The position numbers were made by a program, and so were the translations under genes. Positions 22,104 to 35,768 of a DNA stretch of 64,000 nt are shown in pieces. Numbering within the stretch: position 1 is the first letter of the stretch; every line of letters begins with the position of its first letter. The stretch is from assembly GCA_021234155.1 (NCBI GenBank), contig JAJEKV010000074.1, positions 2,485,789-2,549,788 of the forward strand, given 5' to 3'. This DNA comes from Isoetes taiwanensis. Taxonomy: Eukaryota; Streptophyta; Lycopodiopsida; Isoetales; Isoetaceae. A model generated the notes under the pieces. That model was not told where the DNA came from and made no database searches. It was given only the letters and a program-made list of their open reading frames with translations.

Positions 22104-25100
22104 ATTAGCATATCCTATGTATATACCGGCATATACTTGAAATATGCCATAAACCCACATAAACAAGGGTTTGCCCCTTTAGGGGCAACCCAAAAAAATA
22201 CATTCAAACTAGGGGCCTACCTCCCTATATCTCTTAGAATGAAAGATTCCGCCATTAAGAACCTAAAGATGTCACGCCATGACATCGTAAACCGGACCCA
22301 AGTGTGGCAATGCATGTGGTTTCCCAAGAGTTTCGTGAAATCATATTTATTAACCAAGGCAGCTTTTAGATCGACTAACTGTGGCGCTTTAGATCGACTA
22401 CTTTCGCAATAGCAAGCCAAACTCGAATCCACTATACCTCAAACTTTAAGAGAATAACACCGCAACTAAGGCTTGTACTTCTCCTTATGTTAGCATTGCC
22501 CAACAATCTTCCAGTTGCTTTTGTTTAAAGCAAAAATAGGAGAGTATGCAATCAATATGCATAGCATAGTATGCAATCTATATGTATATCATAATTTTAG
22601 TACTGGGAATGGTGAAAGGAAAAGGAAAATGAACATGTAGGATCATATCTCACAATGTCATATGCAGGGATGCGAGATACATCTCTTTACAGACGTTGCA
22701 GAAGGAAAACCATGAATTAATCTACTCTTAGGACAATAATTTTGAATATTGAAGAACAACATCGTAAGAAGAAGAAGAAGAGATTTTAACGCCACGCCAA
22801 GGCAGCAGCCCTATCCACATGTGACACTTTACAACACACCCGATGGGTCCCGCCCCCACCACTTTTACATTACCGGGCGGGTCCTTCCCCACCAACTTTA
22901 CATTGCATGGCCACTTTCACAACGAGGCGCTGAACCCGTGACCTTGGGTATGGCAAGAGCGACATCGAATAGGACTAACTGGTTGCGGAAGCATCTTGCC
23001 ATACACTTTGAAGCAGCCCGACGAAGACTGCGAGCAGTCAGAGAAGCTGTGAAGGGAGGATGACCGCCGCAAAAGAGTTATGGTAGCTGCATGTTGCAAA
23101 GCAGAAAGCCCCGCTTTGTGCAACTAACTGCCTATATATATCCAAGACTATTTTATGAGCTAGATAATATAAAGCCGGAATGAAAAAGCATCAAATCGAA
23201 GAGCAAGGTAAGAATGTGGGTTTTCACCTATGATAAAAATGGTCCAAGCTCATATGGTGGAAGAAGGGGCATTTTGCTTGATCTTCAAACCTTTCCATGA
23301 TTTCGCGTCAGCCAAACAAGACAGATCGATTTTTAAATCGCCAAATGAAGTTTGTAATCGCTAAATCACGTAAATCCAGCCAGAGTTTGTTTTGAGAAAG
23401 TACAAATCCCACAGCTTCAACTTCTACATACCTCACAATCCTCTTTGGATCCAAAGATCGAATTTGTAAAGGGGAAGAAATGGAGATGGAGGGCTCCATC
23501 GATCATCCAACTATGGCGATCCATCAATCTATTGCAATTAGAAGGACCCGATAAAGATCTAAATTCACATTCTTCTGCTTGTCGCATTTCGTGGAACCAA
23601 ATCCAACCGGAGAAAACCCAAATGCGCAATTAACAAGCTTGGGCTCTTGTGTTGTTCCAATGGCATTTTTAGTTATCTCAGAGTGAGGAAGGAGCTCCAA
23701 TGGAGTAACCCAGTTTTTAGAAGAGGGTTAGTGGCATTTTTAGTTCTTTGAGTGAGGAAGAATCTTCAATTGAGCAACCCAACCAGGGAAGAGGGTTGCC
23801 ATCCGGCATGGTCATGGTTTATCCGTCGGGCGGAATACCCCCGGGCTTGAGAAGGGCTTTTGGCTATGACCTAACATGCAAATAGCCGTGGATTGCTTGA
23901 AGAGCAAGAAGGCCACCGCGGAGAGATCCCCAAGATTGGACGGAATGGTCGACCATCTATCCGGCCATGGATTCGCCATCGCCACCTTGAAATTTCAAAG
24001 TAAATTTTGAGATCACCGTAATTACACCTTCCAAAAAATAAATCAAATCCGTTCTGAAAAACATAATCTTTTCATTAGGAGAAAGCATGACCCTCGATGA
24101 TATTTACCCTCGTTGAATATGGCCATAGCTCCACCTTTCTTGATTTCCATTGTATTAACATTGTTATTTAAGTAGATTGTCTTTTTGTTTTAAAAGCAAC
24201 ATTTCTCCCTAACACCTCCTCAAATGTTCTACAACAAGAACCCAAGAAAAGCATTTTCATAGAGCCCATTCCTCGCTTCTTATCTCCATACTCTAGAAAC
24301 GACAACATGAATAAGAATGAAAAGTTTGTGCCTAGGGTATAGCTGTAGCTCATAATACAACAACATGCGATCTCGTGAAGCATCCACCAAAATGTGCGCA
24401 TATGAAAATTCAAGAGAGAAAAACCTTTATGAACCCTTTTTTAGCATAGCACAATCTCGATTCGCATAGCACATATGCTTCGTGGCACAATTTTGCAAAG
24501 ATGTGATCGGGGCTTCAATTTGCATTGAAGACATTGAAGGTCGTAATTGGGTTTTGGTCTTGGAGTGTCCTGATTCAGCCTTTGGTGTCCGGTGGCTCTC
24601 GAGCCCGGCGAAGCCTCCTAATGCGATGTCCTCAATCCCACGGCGGAAGTATTATCTCATGCGACGATTCCTGGTTATCCAATTTGAAATCTCTCTTTAA
24701 AATTGGAGACATTGTCTCAAATGGATAGTAATTGGTAATATTCTCGAACCTAAGAAACCCAAATGGAAAAATAGGACTAATTCAACCAAAGAAACACTTT
24801 GTTCAATAAAGATAAAGGTGATTGAAATAAATTAATTGGAATAAAAAACAAATACCACCTGGTTCGCTTATAGAAGAACAAAATTCATTTCCAAGGTCAG
24901 GTAATAATTGAATCTGTTGAATCTTTGTAGAGCAAATATATATTGAAGGAACATGGATCTAGCCGGGCTGGGGAGGAGGAGGATGAGGAGTTTTCCGAGA
25001 TGAGATCCCAGCCATTGCCAATGAAGAAATTCAACCATTGCTTGCAGAGGAAGATCACACGTGGAAGTAAAGAATTTTCCTTTTTGAATTTAGGAAAATC

Positions 25101-25400
25101 GAAAAATACTGCACGGTTCAAGCCGGGTGGAACTTTTCTCACCGGGAAATATTAGGGACATCCATTTTTCAAAACAAAATAGATCGCTTTGTATGGGTAG
25201 TGATAGTGATAAACGATTTTGGAAACTTCAAAAATACAAAGGGCTTTTTGAGAATTAAGTCAACAATTAAGGTTACTTTGGTATGTTTCTATAATAATTT
25301 TTTTCGTTGCCCCTGGGGCAAACCTCGCTTATGTGGGTATGTGGGCATATTTATATGCCGCATATACCTAGCATATGCCGGATGATCGCTAAAATCAAGC
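22104..25400. mobile_element. 3.3-kb segment bounded by inverted hairpin repeats, copy A
   Basis: The hairpin-bearing repeat at 22104-22200 faces an inverted relative at 25295-25400, so the two could be terminal inverted repeats of about 100 bp. Inside there is no transposase. Plus-strand pieces at 23445-23633 and 24482-24700 are partly protein-like, and from about 24990 comes a 200-bp repeat also seen at 47640 and 62350. A GAAGAAGAA tract lies near 22768. No convincing target-site duplication was seen. It may be a non-autonomous element that has picked up host sequence. Confidence 0.5.
24990..25195 (+). repeat. 200-bp dispersed repeat, copy A (uninterrupted)
   Basis: This runs from about gagatcccagc to gggtagtgata. 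It also occurs at 47640-47850 and, split by an insertion, at 62350-62516 plus 63657-63695. It contains gcagaggaagatcacacgtg and ends catccattttt-caaaacaaaatag. The family is unknown. Confidence 0.7.
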
Positions 25401-26060
25401 CACCGTAAATGGTCGGTCATCTAGCCCCGCTATCACCGCTACACAAACGCCATCCGCCGGACTTGGCCATGGCTTTTGCACTCCTGATTGTGGTTCTTCC
25501 TTCCGCGCCTTTATACCCTCTAGGGCATAATCTTAGGGCATGGGTTCTCGGAAGGGCGGTGATGTTCAACAGCCACTTAGAGAAAATTTTAATCGGTTCT
25601 TCCGTGATTTGGTTTTGGCAATCGGTTATCGACATTGCAACCATAATGCCGGGTTATGGCGCCGATAGTTTATTCCCAGATCAACATTGCATCAATGCCG
25701 CTATCTCATCTCGCCGCAAGATTGTTTCAGATTTCAAAGATACCCCTTTTTTTTTCCGCTTGCTGCATCGGTAAGGCATGGGTTCGGGAAGGGGTGTGAT
25801 GTTCGGGCCGAGCCACTTAGAGAAAATTTGTGACGGCTTCTTCCAGATTTGTTTTGGTAATGCAAAGGACTTTCCACAGGGGAAAAATGACGCTTCTTGG
25901 TGTCACAATCGCTTGCTGCTGTATGTACCGGTGGGATTTCCTCTCTCTCCTCAACCGGATCAAGGTTTCCATATCCGTGGCCTTCAAGATGATTTTGGAA
26001 CTAGCAAAGAATTTTCACCATCGTGGAGAGGATTTTTGCAGTAAAAAACAGCAGCATCGA
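25400..26060 (+). other. Unit end with internal direct duplication, copy A; no gene
   Basis: A segment of about 95 bp (25530-25625, with gcatgggttct and gccacttagagaaaatt) recurs at 25775-25860. The same pair exists in copy B at 48195-48290 and 48440-48535. Plus-strand frames are open but differ between the copies, and no domain is recognised. The copy A/copy B junction is at its right end. Confidence 0.4.
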
Positions 26061-29000
26061 TGTCTAACGTGTTCACCACTTTTTGTATTTTGTTGCCTTG
26101 CATTCTTCCATTTCAGAGCTTCGTTAGTGTTCGAGTTGGTGTCGAGATCCTCTTTGATGTGACCTCGTTAATTGATAGCGGAGGTTGACACCTAGAAAAT
26201 TCTTATGATGCCGTTAGTTTACCAAATATTCTTCCCATTTGAAAGATTGATGATAAGCAGTGGTGTCCTGTTCTACTTTCGTTTGGCGGTTTAGGTGTTT
26301 GTCATTTGTACTTCCCTCTCTGGAATTACGCCTTTCGGTCTCCTCTCCTTATCACCTTGTACACGCCGGTGGGACCTTGATGTCTTCAAGTTTAGCCTCT
26401 AGCTCTTAAGTGGCTCGGCCCGTGCCGAAAACAGCGGCTATTTTTCTAGGTCTAAAGGTCTACTTGAAGGGGCTCTCCTACAACATTCTGGGCTATAAAC
26501 AAGCAAAGGTGAAACAAGGCAGCATTCTTGGAGACATATCTATAATCTAAAGTCTATGAATATTAGGGGCGTGGTATGGCATGACATGAGGATTGTTTTG
26601 CCATCCCATGATGTTTGAGGCATACTAAGGTCCCCAGCAAAGTTGGTTTAGAGGGGAGTCAATCTCACGTGGGCTGCTTGGGCAGCTCTGGAGCTCTAGC
26701 TCCTTTCTAGGTACCACAGTAGGTGTCCCATGTAGTGACTATATAAGTCAAAGCTCTATTAGAAGGACACGAAGTGGGTCAAAGGTTTATGCCTTTGGCA
26801 TGAAGCTTGAGAGGTGATGTCTGGCAGTTGGACTTGGGTTGCTATGCTGAGGTCTAGATGACTATAACAAAGGGGTGTTCTTGGGCACTTCTATCTAGGA
26901 GTAAGGTGTCAGCTTCGAGCCGAGAGCAATACTTGCGAGCTACTAATGGGGTAGGCTTCTATCTACAAACAAACTTCTGGTTTGGAAGAACAATTCAAGG
27001 TTTAGAGCAATTTTTGTCAATTTGAGCTAGGGTTTGACATTTCTAGCCCCCTAATTTGAGGTCATAAATGGATTCTATAGGCTATCTAATGGTCCTATTG
27101 CAACAATTTTCGAGGGCGATTTGGAGCTCTGTAGCTCAAGTTATGGAGGTTCAAAGTTTGGAGGTCTCAGGTTGCTGCCCTCGCTTCAAAACTAACTTTT
27201 TGTTTTGCGACCCGGTGAGCTGTGAACATCGATCATTCAATCAAGGTTTGGGTAAACTAATGGTGTAAAGGGGTGATGGGCTCATCAAATTAGGCGAGAA
27301 TGCGACCCCCTGGGTCAATTTGGAGCTGTTTTGGTCAAGTTTGGGCGAGGTCTCACGACTTCGCCTCGCTTCAAAACTAACTTTTTTTTTTCGACCCGGT
27401 AGCTGTGAGATATCACACTTTTTGATGCGAGGTATCTATTTTACTAAAATACAAACTACTACTTGCTAACTTCGTCCCTAATTAAGCAAGATTTGACACA
27501 TAAACTACTCAAAATTATCATGTATTAACAAAATTATTGATTATTTACAACATATCTGGGGATCTCCCTTAATTAAACCTAGCTAATTTACATACCTTCC
27601 CTCATGAGGGTTACTAAACCCATGAGCGGTATGGTGTTGAGTCTTCAAAATGTTGGACCGGCTTACATTTCTGCGCTTTTGAGCCTTGGCCTCCCGCTCG
27701 TTCCGTCCTCTCTCTTCTTGTTTCCCTTGACCTCCTTGGCCTCACAGGTGTTTAAGCCTTGTCGAGAAAGTCGGCGGTCTGTTTAGTGCGCATCATGCGA
27801 TGGAGTCCACAGTGTCTATCGAGATCTTTGTCTCTATCTAGCTTAGGAGCCTTGGTTCTAAATCTAAGGCTTAGCCATTAATATTATCTAACATTATTAA
27901 AGCCAAATCTAATTAAAATTATAATTCAAACACAAGCGATGCAGCCCTCCGATTAGTTGTACGGGGTTTAAGGGGTTCAACCACGTGGGTGGGAGGTTCA
28001 ATTCTCGCTACAGCGGAATTCTTTTAAGATGAGGTTCAAAGAGATTGAAAAACTAGACTAATCTGCTTCTAGATCCTAGGCTAAGATTCCGAATTACCAA
28101 GTTACTTTTTAAATTCTATAACTTTTTCAAGCTGTTTCATCAATGTCTCACTGACTTTAGCCTCGTCGTAAAACTAAAGTTTAGTTATTGAACCGGTGCG
28201 GCTGTGAGACCACCTGCACGGCTCATTCTTTTTTAGTTTTATTAAGTTCCAAATTCACTAAGCTTATTACTGGCGGGGTTGAGACCACCTTGCGGCTCAT
28301 TCTTTTTAGTTTTATTAAGTTCCAATTCACTAGCTTGCTAATATTAAATTCCAATCCACTTAACTGTTACTAGCTTGGCATAAACCAATCCCTTAAGCTG
28401 TTACTAGCTTAGCATAAACTACAAAATGAAAAAAAATTTCCCCACTTCAGGGGTTCGGGATCCTATCAAGTTAGTACTCTGGGAGCATGGCGATGCTTTG
28501 CTCTTGTCTCCAAGAACATTGCTCACGATTACCAACTGGCGTCCCCTACTCGCTCCCCTGATTGCACTCCCGCAGGTATACAAATATGTTCATCCCCCAT
28601 ACCAGCTCCATGCTAATATATAGGCCCCTCCGCCGTATCAACTGCAACCTTGAAGAGTTCGATTGGGAAGAATGAAAGGGTCCTTTACCCTGTCTCCCTC
28701 GGGGCCTACCACAGGCTGCGGGCGTAAACATACATGTCATGGGTACATACATCAACATCCTTATGACCACCACGAAGGATGGTCCGCCCATATCTGCATA
28801 GACAAGGATCACACATCACATAGGGAATCCTGCCAAGGCTTTCGGACTCAAAGGGATGGTGGCGGCTTGGGTCTCCAGAGGATTCATTAAGGGGCAATTC
28901 ATGGCAATGGATTTGGTGGCATAAGAACATAGCATAGGGTTGTCCACTCCATCGCCCCTCATTGCACACTTTGCGGAGTGGGAAAAGTGTCGGGACCTGG

Positions 29001-30125
29001 CCTTAACCCGGGATGCATAGCGGAAAAGGCTATTCTGAGGTCATCATCGATTCGATGGGGCAGGTAAGGATCACTCCTCCCAGATCTACATCTTGACTCA
29101 AGGTGACTGGAGGGCCTTGCTTATTCCACCCGAACCTTTGGAAAGTCATGAACACCCTTCGGTGTGGTGTCGAGCCCATGCCTTACCCACACTCGGTGGT
29201 AAGCCATTAGACCCTAGTCACAAATGATCCCGGTGGGCCTTACACACGGGAGGGATGCGTTCAAATCGAGGAACCTCCTTCTTAGCGGTCGGCCCTTCAC
29301 CCTACAACGGTGTGGTTCTTGTACCACCCAGGCGAATCTATGGTGTGCTAGAGAGGCTAATCTAAGGGATCTACTACCAAGCTTGGGGAGGTCTGCCCCT
29401 TCCCAATACAAGGAGTTCAGGAGGAGATACATCATCCATATACATCACGGAAGAACTAAGAACATAGATCTAATCTATATCATAGAGTTAGGTTCTTTGG
29501 TTAAATCACAGTATCTACTCATCTAGAGATCTGAATGTGCTAAAAAAGCGATTTAATAGGCTAAACCCTCTTGATACAATGGTGGAAAACGGTTTAGACC
29601 ATTAAATCGACTACATCCAATCCATGAGTTGCTCCTCACTTGAGTTGACCATCCCTTTTGACGCTTTCGAATCAAAGAAACTAATGGTGCCATTCTCTCG
29701 GTCACGTCACGGGATGATTTTTGACTCATAGAAGCGACAAAAGCGAGGCTCTCTAAAACCCTAGGGACGAAAAAATGGCAAGTTAGGGTTTCTCTACTTA
29801 AATAGGCAAGGGTTGGGGCTTAGGGTTTCCAATTATCCCTTTAGGCATGTGGGATAATTGGAAATGGAATGACTGCCTTTAATGGCTAGGTGGCCAAATG
29901 TGCCTACATGAAATGTGTGCACCTAAATGTGCCCACATGGAAATGTGTGCACCTTAATAAATGTGCATGTGCACATTAATAAGAAAATGCACATACCTAG
30001 CAAAGTTGCCCCCTAGGGCTACTCCACTGGCTACCGTCGGTTACCGTCGGTTGGAGTGGCGTGTGCGATATTAACGATCTGATGCTCGATCACGGGACCA
30101 GGTATCTTGTGTTGGGGACGTCACA
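26060..30125 (-). mobile_element. Same LTR element, copy B, cut at the duplication junction
   Basis: This is the counterpart of 3455-7582. The minus-strand LTR start TGTGACG is at 30125-30119. Only a few hundred bases of presumed gag (26090-26470) remain before the junction. Differences from copy A are frequent and clustered, for example around 27170-27440 against 4600-4870 and 27940-28020 against 5398-5475. No gene is seen. Confidence 0.45.
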
Positions 30126-32050
30126 AAGCTAAAGAAATTAAGCTTTCTATGCAGGTGAGAGGCTATTAAATATAGGTGAACTTACTTGTTAAGTGAACAC
30201 GACTCAATTTCTGTTGTCTTCAAATGCACCACAAAACCTCTCGTTTCTCAAAACGGAGGTTTGGAAATGATACATGGTAATAGAATTAAGCCACAACAAT
30301 ATAACTTGTTCAAACTTGTTCATAGAGCCAACATTTTATTTGAATGCTTTAATGCATGAGCTTTGCTATATGAGCATTCTAAAATGGGCACCACAATACC
30401 CTTGCCCTCAAATTTTGCAATGTGCACAATACACCTTATTTTCTTTTTCCTCAAATAATTAATTTTGTCGCGGTCATTCCTATAGAACCAACTATTAACC
30501 ATCGGACATGCATTGTGCATGTAAAGAAAAAGAAAGGGCAAATAGAATTATGTGGCTCACAAAAGTTTTTTTATACTCTGCATAGTCTTGACCACGAATA
30601 GATGAAAATCCTTCATCTTACATTTCAAATCGGGAAATGCACGGCTTCTACAATTTGGGCATGAAAATGGCTTCTATAACTTGGGCACAAGGGTTGATTC
30701 TTCATTTTGTCGGTTAGAATTTTATTGTTGCCGTCTTACTTTGAAATCATAGTATAACAAGCCCAAATTAGTATATCTTGCAATTAGCCTATCGCTTGCT
30801 TTAGTCTCTGAGGATCTAGGAACACTTAATGTCTTGAGAATTCTTTGCAATTTATAGACCATGGGTTCTGCCCTTTTTGAAAAAGTTTTTTGGCTTGTTC
30901 CATGTGCACACGTGGTGTTCTAGGACTCGAGTCTCATATGAACAATCATCTTCTAGGAACAAGTATCTAATTCCCATGAAAGCCCATATTTATCTTGTTT
31001 TAGGAACAAGTATTTGATTGCCCTACTTCAAAGGTATTGCATGTTCTTCTTCTATGGCATCTCTGGTCACGAATAGAACAACATGCATGATAGGATCCAT
31101 TGCACTCAAAACATTTCCACCTGTATGATGGGAGATCATGTAGCTATCCTGCCCAACCTCCTATGAATCAGTGGGATAAGTGTGATGCTAGTTGGAAGCA
31201 CATTACATGGGAGATTTTGACTATAAAACAAAACTACTATGTATGTCTTGTGTACAACCTCAGTATTTGTGCCTCAGCATCTTGTCTCCATGTCAGCCTT
31301 GCAACCTGTCCAGATCACCACATCTTTGTCTCCATGTTAGCCCTGCAACCTGTCCAGATCATCATATGTTTACAGAGACAATGTAATGGAAATTTAACTA
31401 TTATTTATTCTAGGTTTAAGCAACCCTGCAATTTGAATCCAATCTAGGTTTAAAGACGCAACAAAATCAAGAATCAACCCTTGTGCCCAAGTTATAGAAG
31501 CCATTTTCATGCCCAAATTGTAGAAGCCAGGCATTTCCTGATTTAGAAATGTAAGATGAAGGATTTTCATCTATTCTGTGTCAAGACTATGCAGAGTATA
31601 AAAAAACTTTTGTGAACCACATAATTCTATTTGCCCGTTCTTTCTCTTTTACATGCGTATAATGCATGTCTGATGGTTAATAGTTGGTTCTATAGGAATG
31701 ACCGTACAAATTAATTATTTGAGGAAAAAGAAAATAAGGTGTATTGTGCACATTGCAAAATTTGAGGGCAAATTTTAGAATGCTCATAGCAAAGCTCATG
31801 CATTAAAGCATTCAAATAAAATGTTGGCTCTATGAACAAGTTTGAACAAGTTATATTGTTGTGGCTTAATTCTATTACCATGTATCATTTTCAAACCTCG
31901 TGTTTTGAAAGCAGAGAAGGTTTTGTGGCTGCATTTGAAGACAATACAAATTCGAGTCAGGTGTTCACTTAACAAGTAAGTTCACTTATATTTAATAGCT
32001 CCTCATACTCTGTGTTTGAATGCATAGAAAACTTAATTTCTTTGGGGCTT
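30126..32050. mobile_element. Fold-back element with about 600-bp inverted arms, copy B
   Basis: Same structure as 7583-9517, with left arm about 30126-30730 and right arm about 31457-32050. The spacer here clearly shows a 44-bp tandem duplication (31280-31370, units with tgtctccatgt and aacctgtccagatca). In copy A the same place is blurred by errors at the CTG-containing positions. The four arms together give a consensus that exposes which bases are corrupted in each. Confidence 0.75.
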
Positions 32051-32631
32051 GTGCTATAGAAGCTTGAATTCAATACTTTGGATTCGACATCTGAGGATAT
32101 AAAAAATGCTTTAGGTTCGAGAATAGAATCTTTGGATTAACAATTGGGCTAGGTTCAAATCGGTTACTTTTTGAATCTTAGCTCAAACATAGTTGTTTTT
32201 ATGCCATGTTTTTAATGTCTTGTTCTTTTCTTCCTTGCATTTGAAAGGAATGCAGAGGGCTTTGTTGTTGCCAGTTTCAAGATGAGGAGACATGCACTGG
32301 AAACAAAGGCATTTAAGTACCATAGGATGCCGTATGGATTTTCTTCTGAGTTTATGGAGGTCTATTTTTACCATCCGACTCTGTTTGAAAAAGCCCTCTA
32401 ACATGAAAGCATGTTCTTCACATCCTCTGTTATTCCGGGGCAGAAGCCAACAAAAAGCTCCATCGTGAGGAAGCCGGGACAAGGCAAGCGGGGCCTCAGG
32501 GACTCTGAGAAGAAGCCGGGGGATGGAGCCATCTTCTGCTTTGCTTTTGCTTTGAAAAGAAGCGAGGAGGGGAGCGGAGGAGCAATGAAGCGAAGAAGGA
32601 ATGGGGGTTGGATGACCAGAGTTCTGAGGCG

Positions 32632-32745
32632 GCGACCGGTTTTGGCGATCACTAGCATATGCTAAGGCATATCTTGGCATATCTGGATATGCCCACATAC
32701 ACACATAAGCGAGGGTTTGCCCCAAGGGGCAATCAAAAAAGACAT
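32632..32745 (+). repeat. Hairpin-bearing dispersed repeat, plus orientation, copy B
   Basis: Counterpart of 10085-10195, with the same order of GCATATG palindromes, cccacataca tract and TTGCCCC/GGGGCAA hairpin. The hairpin loop is shortened here (gccccaaggggc). Confidence 0.8.
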
Positions 32746-33102
32746 TGTTCCTTCTAGATATGATCAACCGCCAGGTGGATGCTTCAACCATTACCTAGGT
32801 TAAGGAAAAAAATAAAAACAAAAAACAACAAAAAATTGAAGCGTACTTGGTGGTTATCTTAAAGTCCCTACAAATCTTGTTGTCGAAACATAGGCTAATC
32901 CACCCATTTTTCCAAGCCCCTCGTTCTTAGGTTTAGCTAATCCCGATGTTCTAGTGGGGTTGTCTAGAGTTGGAGATTTGGCTATTCAACCTAAAAAGTT
33001 CACATGGTGACAAAAATTTGGGCTAAAATTTTATTTTTTTTGGCATTTTTTTCCGTTTAGTTTAGCCATTTTTCCTGTAAAAAAAAGCTACAAAATAGCC
33101 AT

Positions 33103-33411
33103 TTGGCTAACCTTAGCCATTATTTTATTCCATGGTCTCAAGAGGCTATTGTGAAGATAGAACTGGTAAAGAATCTAAAGGATGGCCTCCAAGATGTCAA
33201 GCATGCAAATAGCAATGATAAACTTCTTGGCAAGCATTCTGTCCTATCTATGGTGGTTGGAGAGGAAGGAGAATTACAGAAGACTTCACTAGTAACTAAA
33301 TTGCTGAAAATACATCCTAGAAATACGAAACTAGCAGTGGAGAGAAGGAAAAGATTGTTACTAGGTGGAACAAATCTATCACTTCAACCCCAACATTTGG
33401 TCCACAGCTGA
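33103..33411 (+). CDS. Unrecognised 102-codon frame, copy B counterpart
   Basis: Same frame as 10562-10870, intact over 102 codons. The only protein-level difference is near residue 42, where copy A reads Ala-Ala and copy B reads Leu-Gly. That conservation mostly reflects the near-identity of the two units here and is not evidence of selection. Confidence 0.25.
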   Translation: MANLSHYFIPWSQEAIVKIELVKNLKDGLQDVKHANSNDKLLGKHSVLSMVVGEEGELQKTSLVTKLLKIHPRNTKLAVERRKRLLLGGTNLSLQPQHLVHS

Positions 33412-33474
33412 AAACAACAGTAAAAACACAATACAGGTTGTTTTTTTGAAGATTTGAAAAAAACCTACATGTAG

Positions 33475-33690
33475 TTATACGGACGTGTGGTTTTTCAAGG
33501 ATATGCTGTAGTTTTCCTTAAGCAGCCAGGGGTTTTTTTTAAAGAATGTGTGGTTTCTTAAGGAGGCGTAGTTTCTTTTTTTAAGGATGTGTTATTTTCT
33601 CGGGGTTGTATGGTTTTGAAGGGTTGTTTTGTAAGGTGTTGTTTTTTTAAGGTATTGTTTTCTTGAGGTGTGGTTTTTTATGGTTTTCTA
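33475..33690 (+). repeat. T/G-rich degenerate tandem repeat, copy B
   Basis: Counterpart of 10930-11150 with small indels in the T runs. No coding content. Confidence 0.7.
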
Positions 33691-34136
33691 AGAATTCATG
33701 TACGACCAAGTTGTCCACATGCCATTATGTGAGAGCTTGTAGAGTGTGAAACTTGACAACTTGTAGCGAAGAACCATGGACACTGGTTTGGCATCATATA
33801 GGCATTTCTTGAAGAATATTTGATCACAAGCATCTTGAACACTTGAAGTCAAAGCTTGAAGACCCCAAAGTGAAAGTTTGGAAGACCACTTGAATTTTAA
33901 TGGTACTTCGCATGAGCCATGATGTTAGTTCTTAAGGTATGATTTGCTATTTTCCAAGGTCTTCAATACCATTCCACCCAGAAAAATCATTTCTTTATCC
34001 ATCATTTTCTCCCTTTTCATACACCATTGCCATTTGTCGAGGACCAAAGTTAAGCAAGACCATTTTCCTAGTCAAAAGTACACCATTTATCCATCACATA
34101 CAAAAAATTGCTAAAATTCCATCCAATTTAGCTCAG

Positions 34137-35768
34137 GCTCAAACATGCCAAGGTGGCTCAAACATGCCATGCAGGCTCCAATATGCCACCTAGGCTCTAA
34201 CATGCCAAGGTGGCTCAAACATGCCACGTGGGCTCCAACATGCCAAGGTGGCTCAAACATGCCATGCGGGCTCCAACATGCAACCTAGGCTCCAATATGC
34301 CAAGGTGGCTCAAACATGTCACGTGGGCTCCAACATGCCACCCGGGCTCCATCATGCCAAGGTGGCTAAAACATGCACCCCTAGGCTCCAGCGTGCCACC
34401 TAGGCTCAACATGCCAAGATGGCTCAAACATGCCACCTCGACTCCAACATGCCACCTAGAATCAAACATGCCAAGGTGGCTCAAACATGCCAAGGTGGCT
34501 CAAAACATGCCCGTAGGCTCCAACATGCCACCTAGGCTCCATCATGCCAAGGTGGCTCAAACATCTTTCCAAGGTGGATCAAACATGCCACGCAGGCTCC
34601 AACATACCTAGGTTCCAACATGCCAAGGTGGCTCAAACATGCCACGCCTTGGGTCCAACATGCCACCTAGGCTCAAACATGCCATCTTGGCTCAAGATGC
34701 CACCTTGGCTCCAACATGCCAAGGTGGCTCAAACACTCCACATGGGTTCCAACATGCCAAGGTGGCTTAAAACATACCACCTAGGTTCCAACATGCCAAG
34801 GTGGCTCAAACATGCCATGCGGGCTCCAACATGCCACCTAGGCTCAAACATGCCAAGGTGGCTCAAAGATGCCTCGTGGGCTCCAACATGCCACTTAGGC
34901 TCCAACATCCACCTTGGCTCAAACATGCCAAGGTGGCTCAAACATACTATACCCTTGAGGGCTCCAACATGCCAAGGTGGCTCAAACATACCACCACGGG
35001 GCTCTAACATGCCACCTAGGATCCAATATGCCAAGGTGGTTCCAACATGCCACCTAGGCTCCAACGTGCCACCTAGGCACAAACATGCCAAGGTGGCTCA
35101 AACATCTTGCAGTAGGCTCAAACATGCCACACAGGCTCCAACATCCACCTAGGCTCAAACATGCCAAGGTGGCTCAATCATGCCATGAGGGCTCCAACAT
35201 GCCAACTAGGCTCAAACATGCCAAGGTGGCTCAAACATGCCACGTGGACTCCAACATGCCACCTAGGTGGCTCAAAACATCTGCCACGTGGACTCCAACA
35301 TGCCACCAAAGGTGGCTCAAACATGCCACCTGGGCTCCAACATCCCACCCTAGCCTCAAACATGTCAAAGCTCAAAAACATGCCACGTGGGCTCCAAAAT
35401 GCCACCTAGCTCAAACATGCGAAGATGGCTCAAACATGCCACCTAGGCTCCAATATCCACCTAAAAGCAAACATGCCAAGATGGCTCCAAGCGTGCCACC
35501 CTGGGCTCAAATATACCAAAGTTGGCTCAAACATCCCACTTGGACTCCAACATGCCAAGGTGGCTCCAACATGCTACCTAGGCTCCAACATGCCACTTAG
35601 GCTTCAACATACGAAGGTGGCTCAAACATGCCACCCATGTCAAACATGCTAAGGTGGCTCAAACATCTGCCTTGAGGCTCCCACCGCCAAGATGGCTCAA
35701 ATATGCCACTTAGGCTCAAACATGCCAAGGTGGTTGAAACATGCCATGTGGGCTCCAACATGCCAAAA
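34137..35768. repeat. 19-bp minisatellite array, copy B
   Basis: Same array as 11594-13221, with nearly the same order of variant units. It has scattered insertions such as ctt or gg inside units, for example near 34563, 35104 and 35280. Those insertions break the 19-bp register and look like sequencing error. A unit-by-unit alignment of the two arrays would show whether any unit was truly gained or lost. Confidence 0.95.

Larger units (their letters stand above)
3455..26060. repeat. Copy A of a 22.6-kb direct tandem duplication
   Basis: Sequence from about 3455 is repeated in the same order and orientation from about 26060. Matching landmarks: 3485 and 26091, 7745 and 30274, 10562 and 33103, 14422 and 36967, 17828 and 40377, 25408 and 48065. 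Offsets stay between about 22,529 and 22,658. Some blocks, such as about 17083-18170 against 39632-40719, look identical over more than 1 kb. Others differ by many small clustered changes. The left breakpoint falls inside the retrotransposon coding region, and the copy A/copy B junction is near 26045-26090. Confidence 0.95.
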
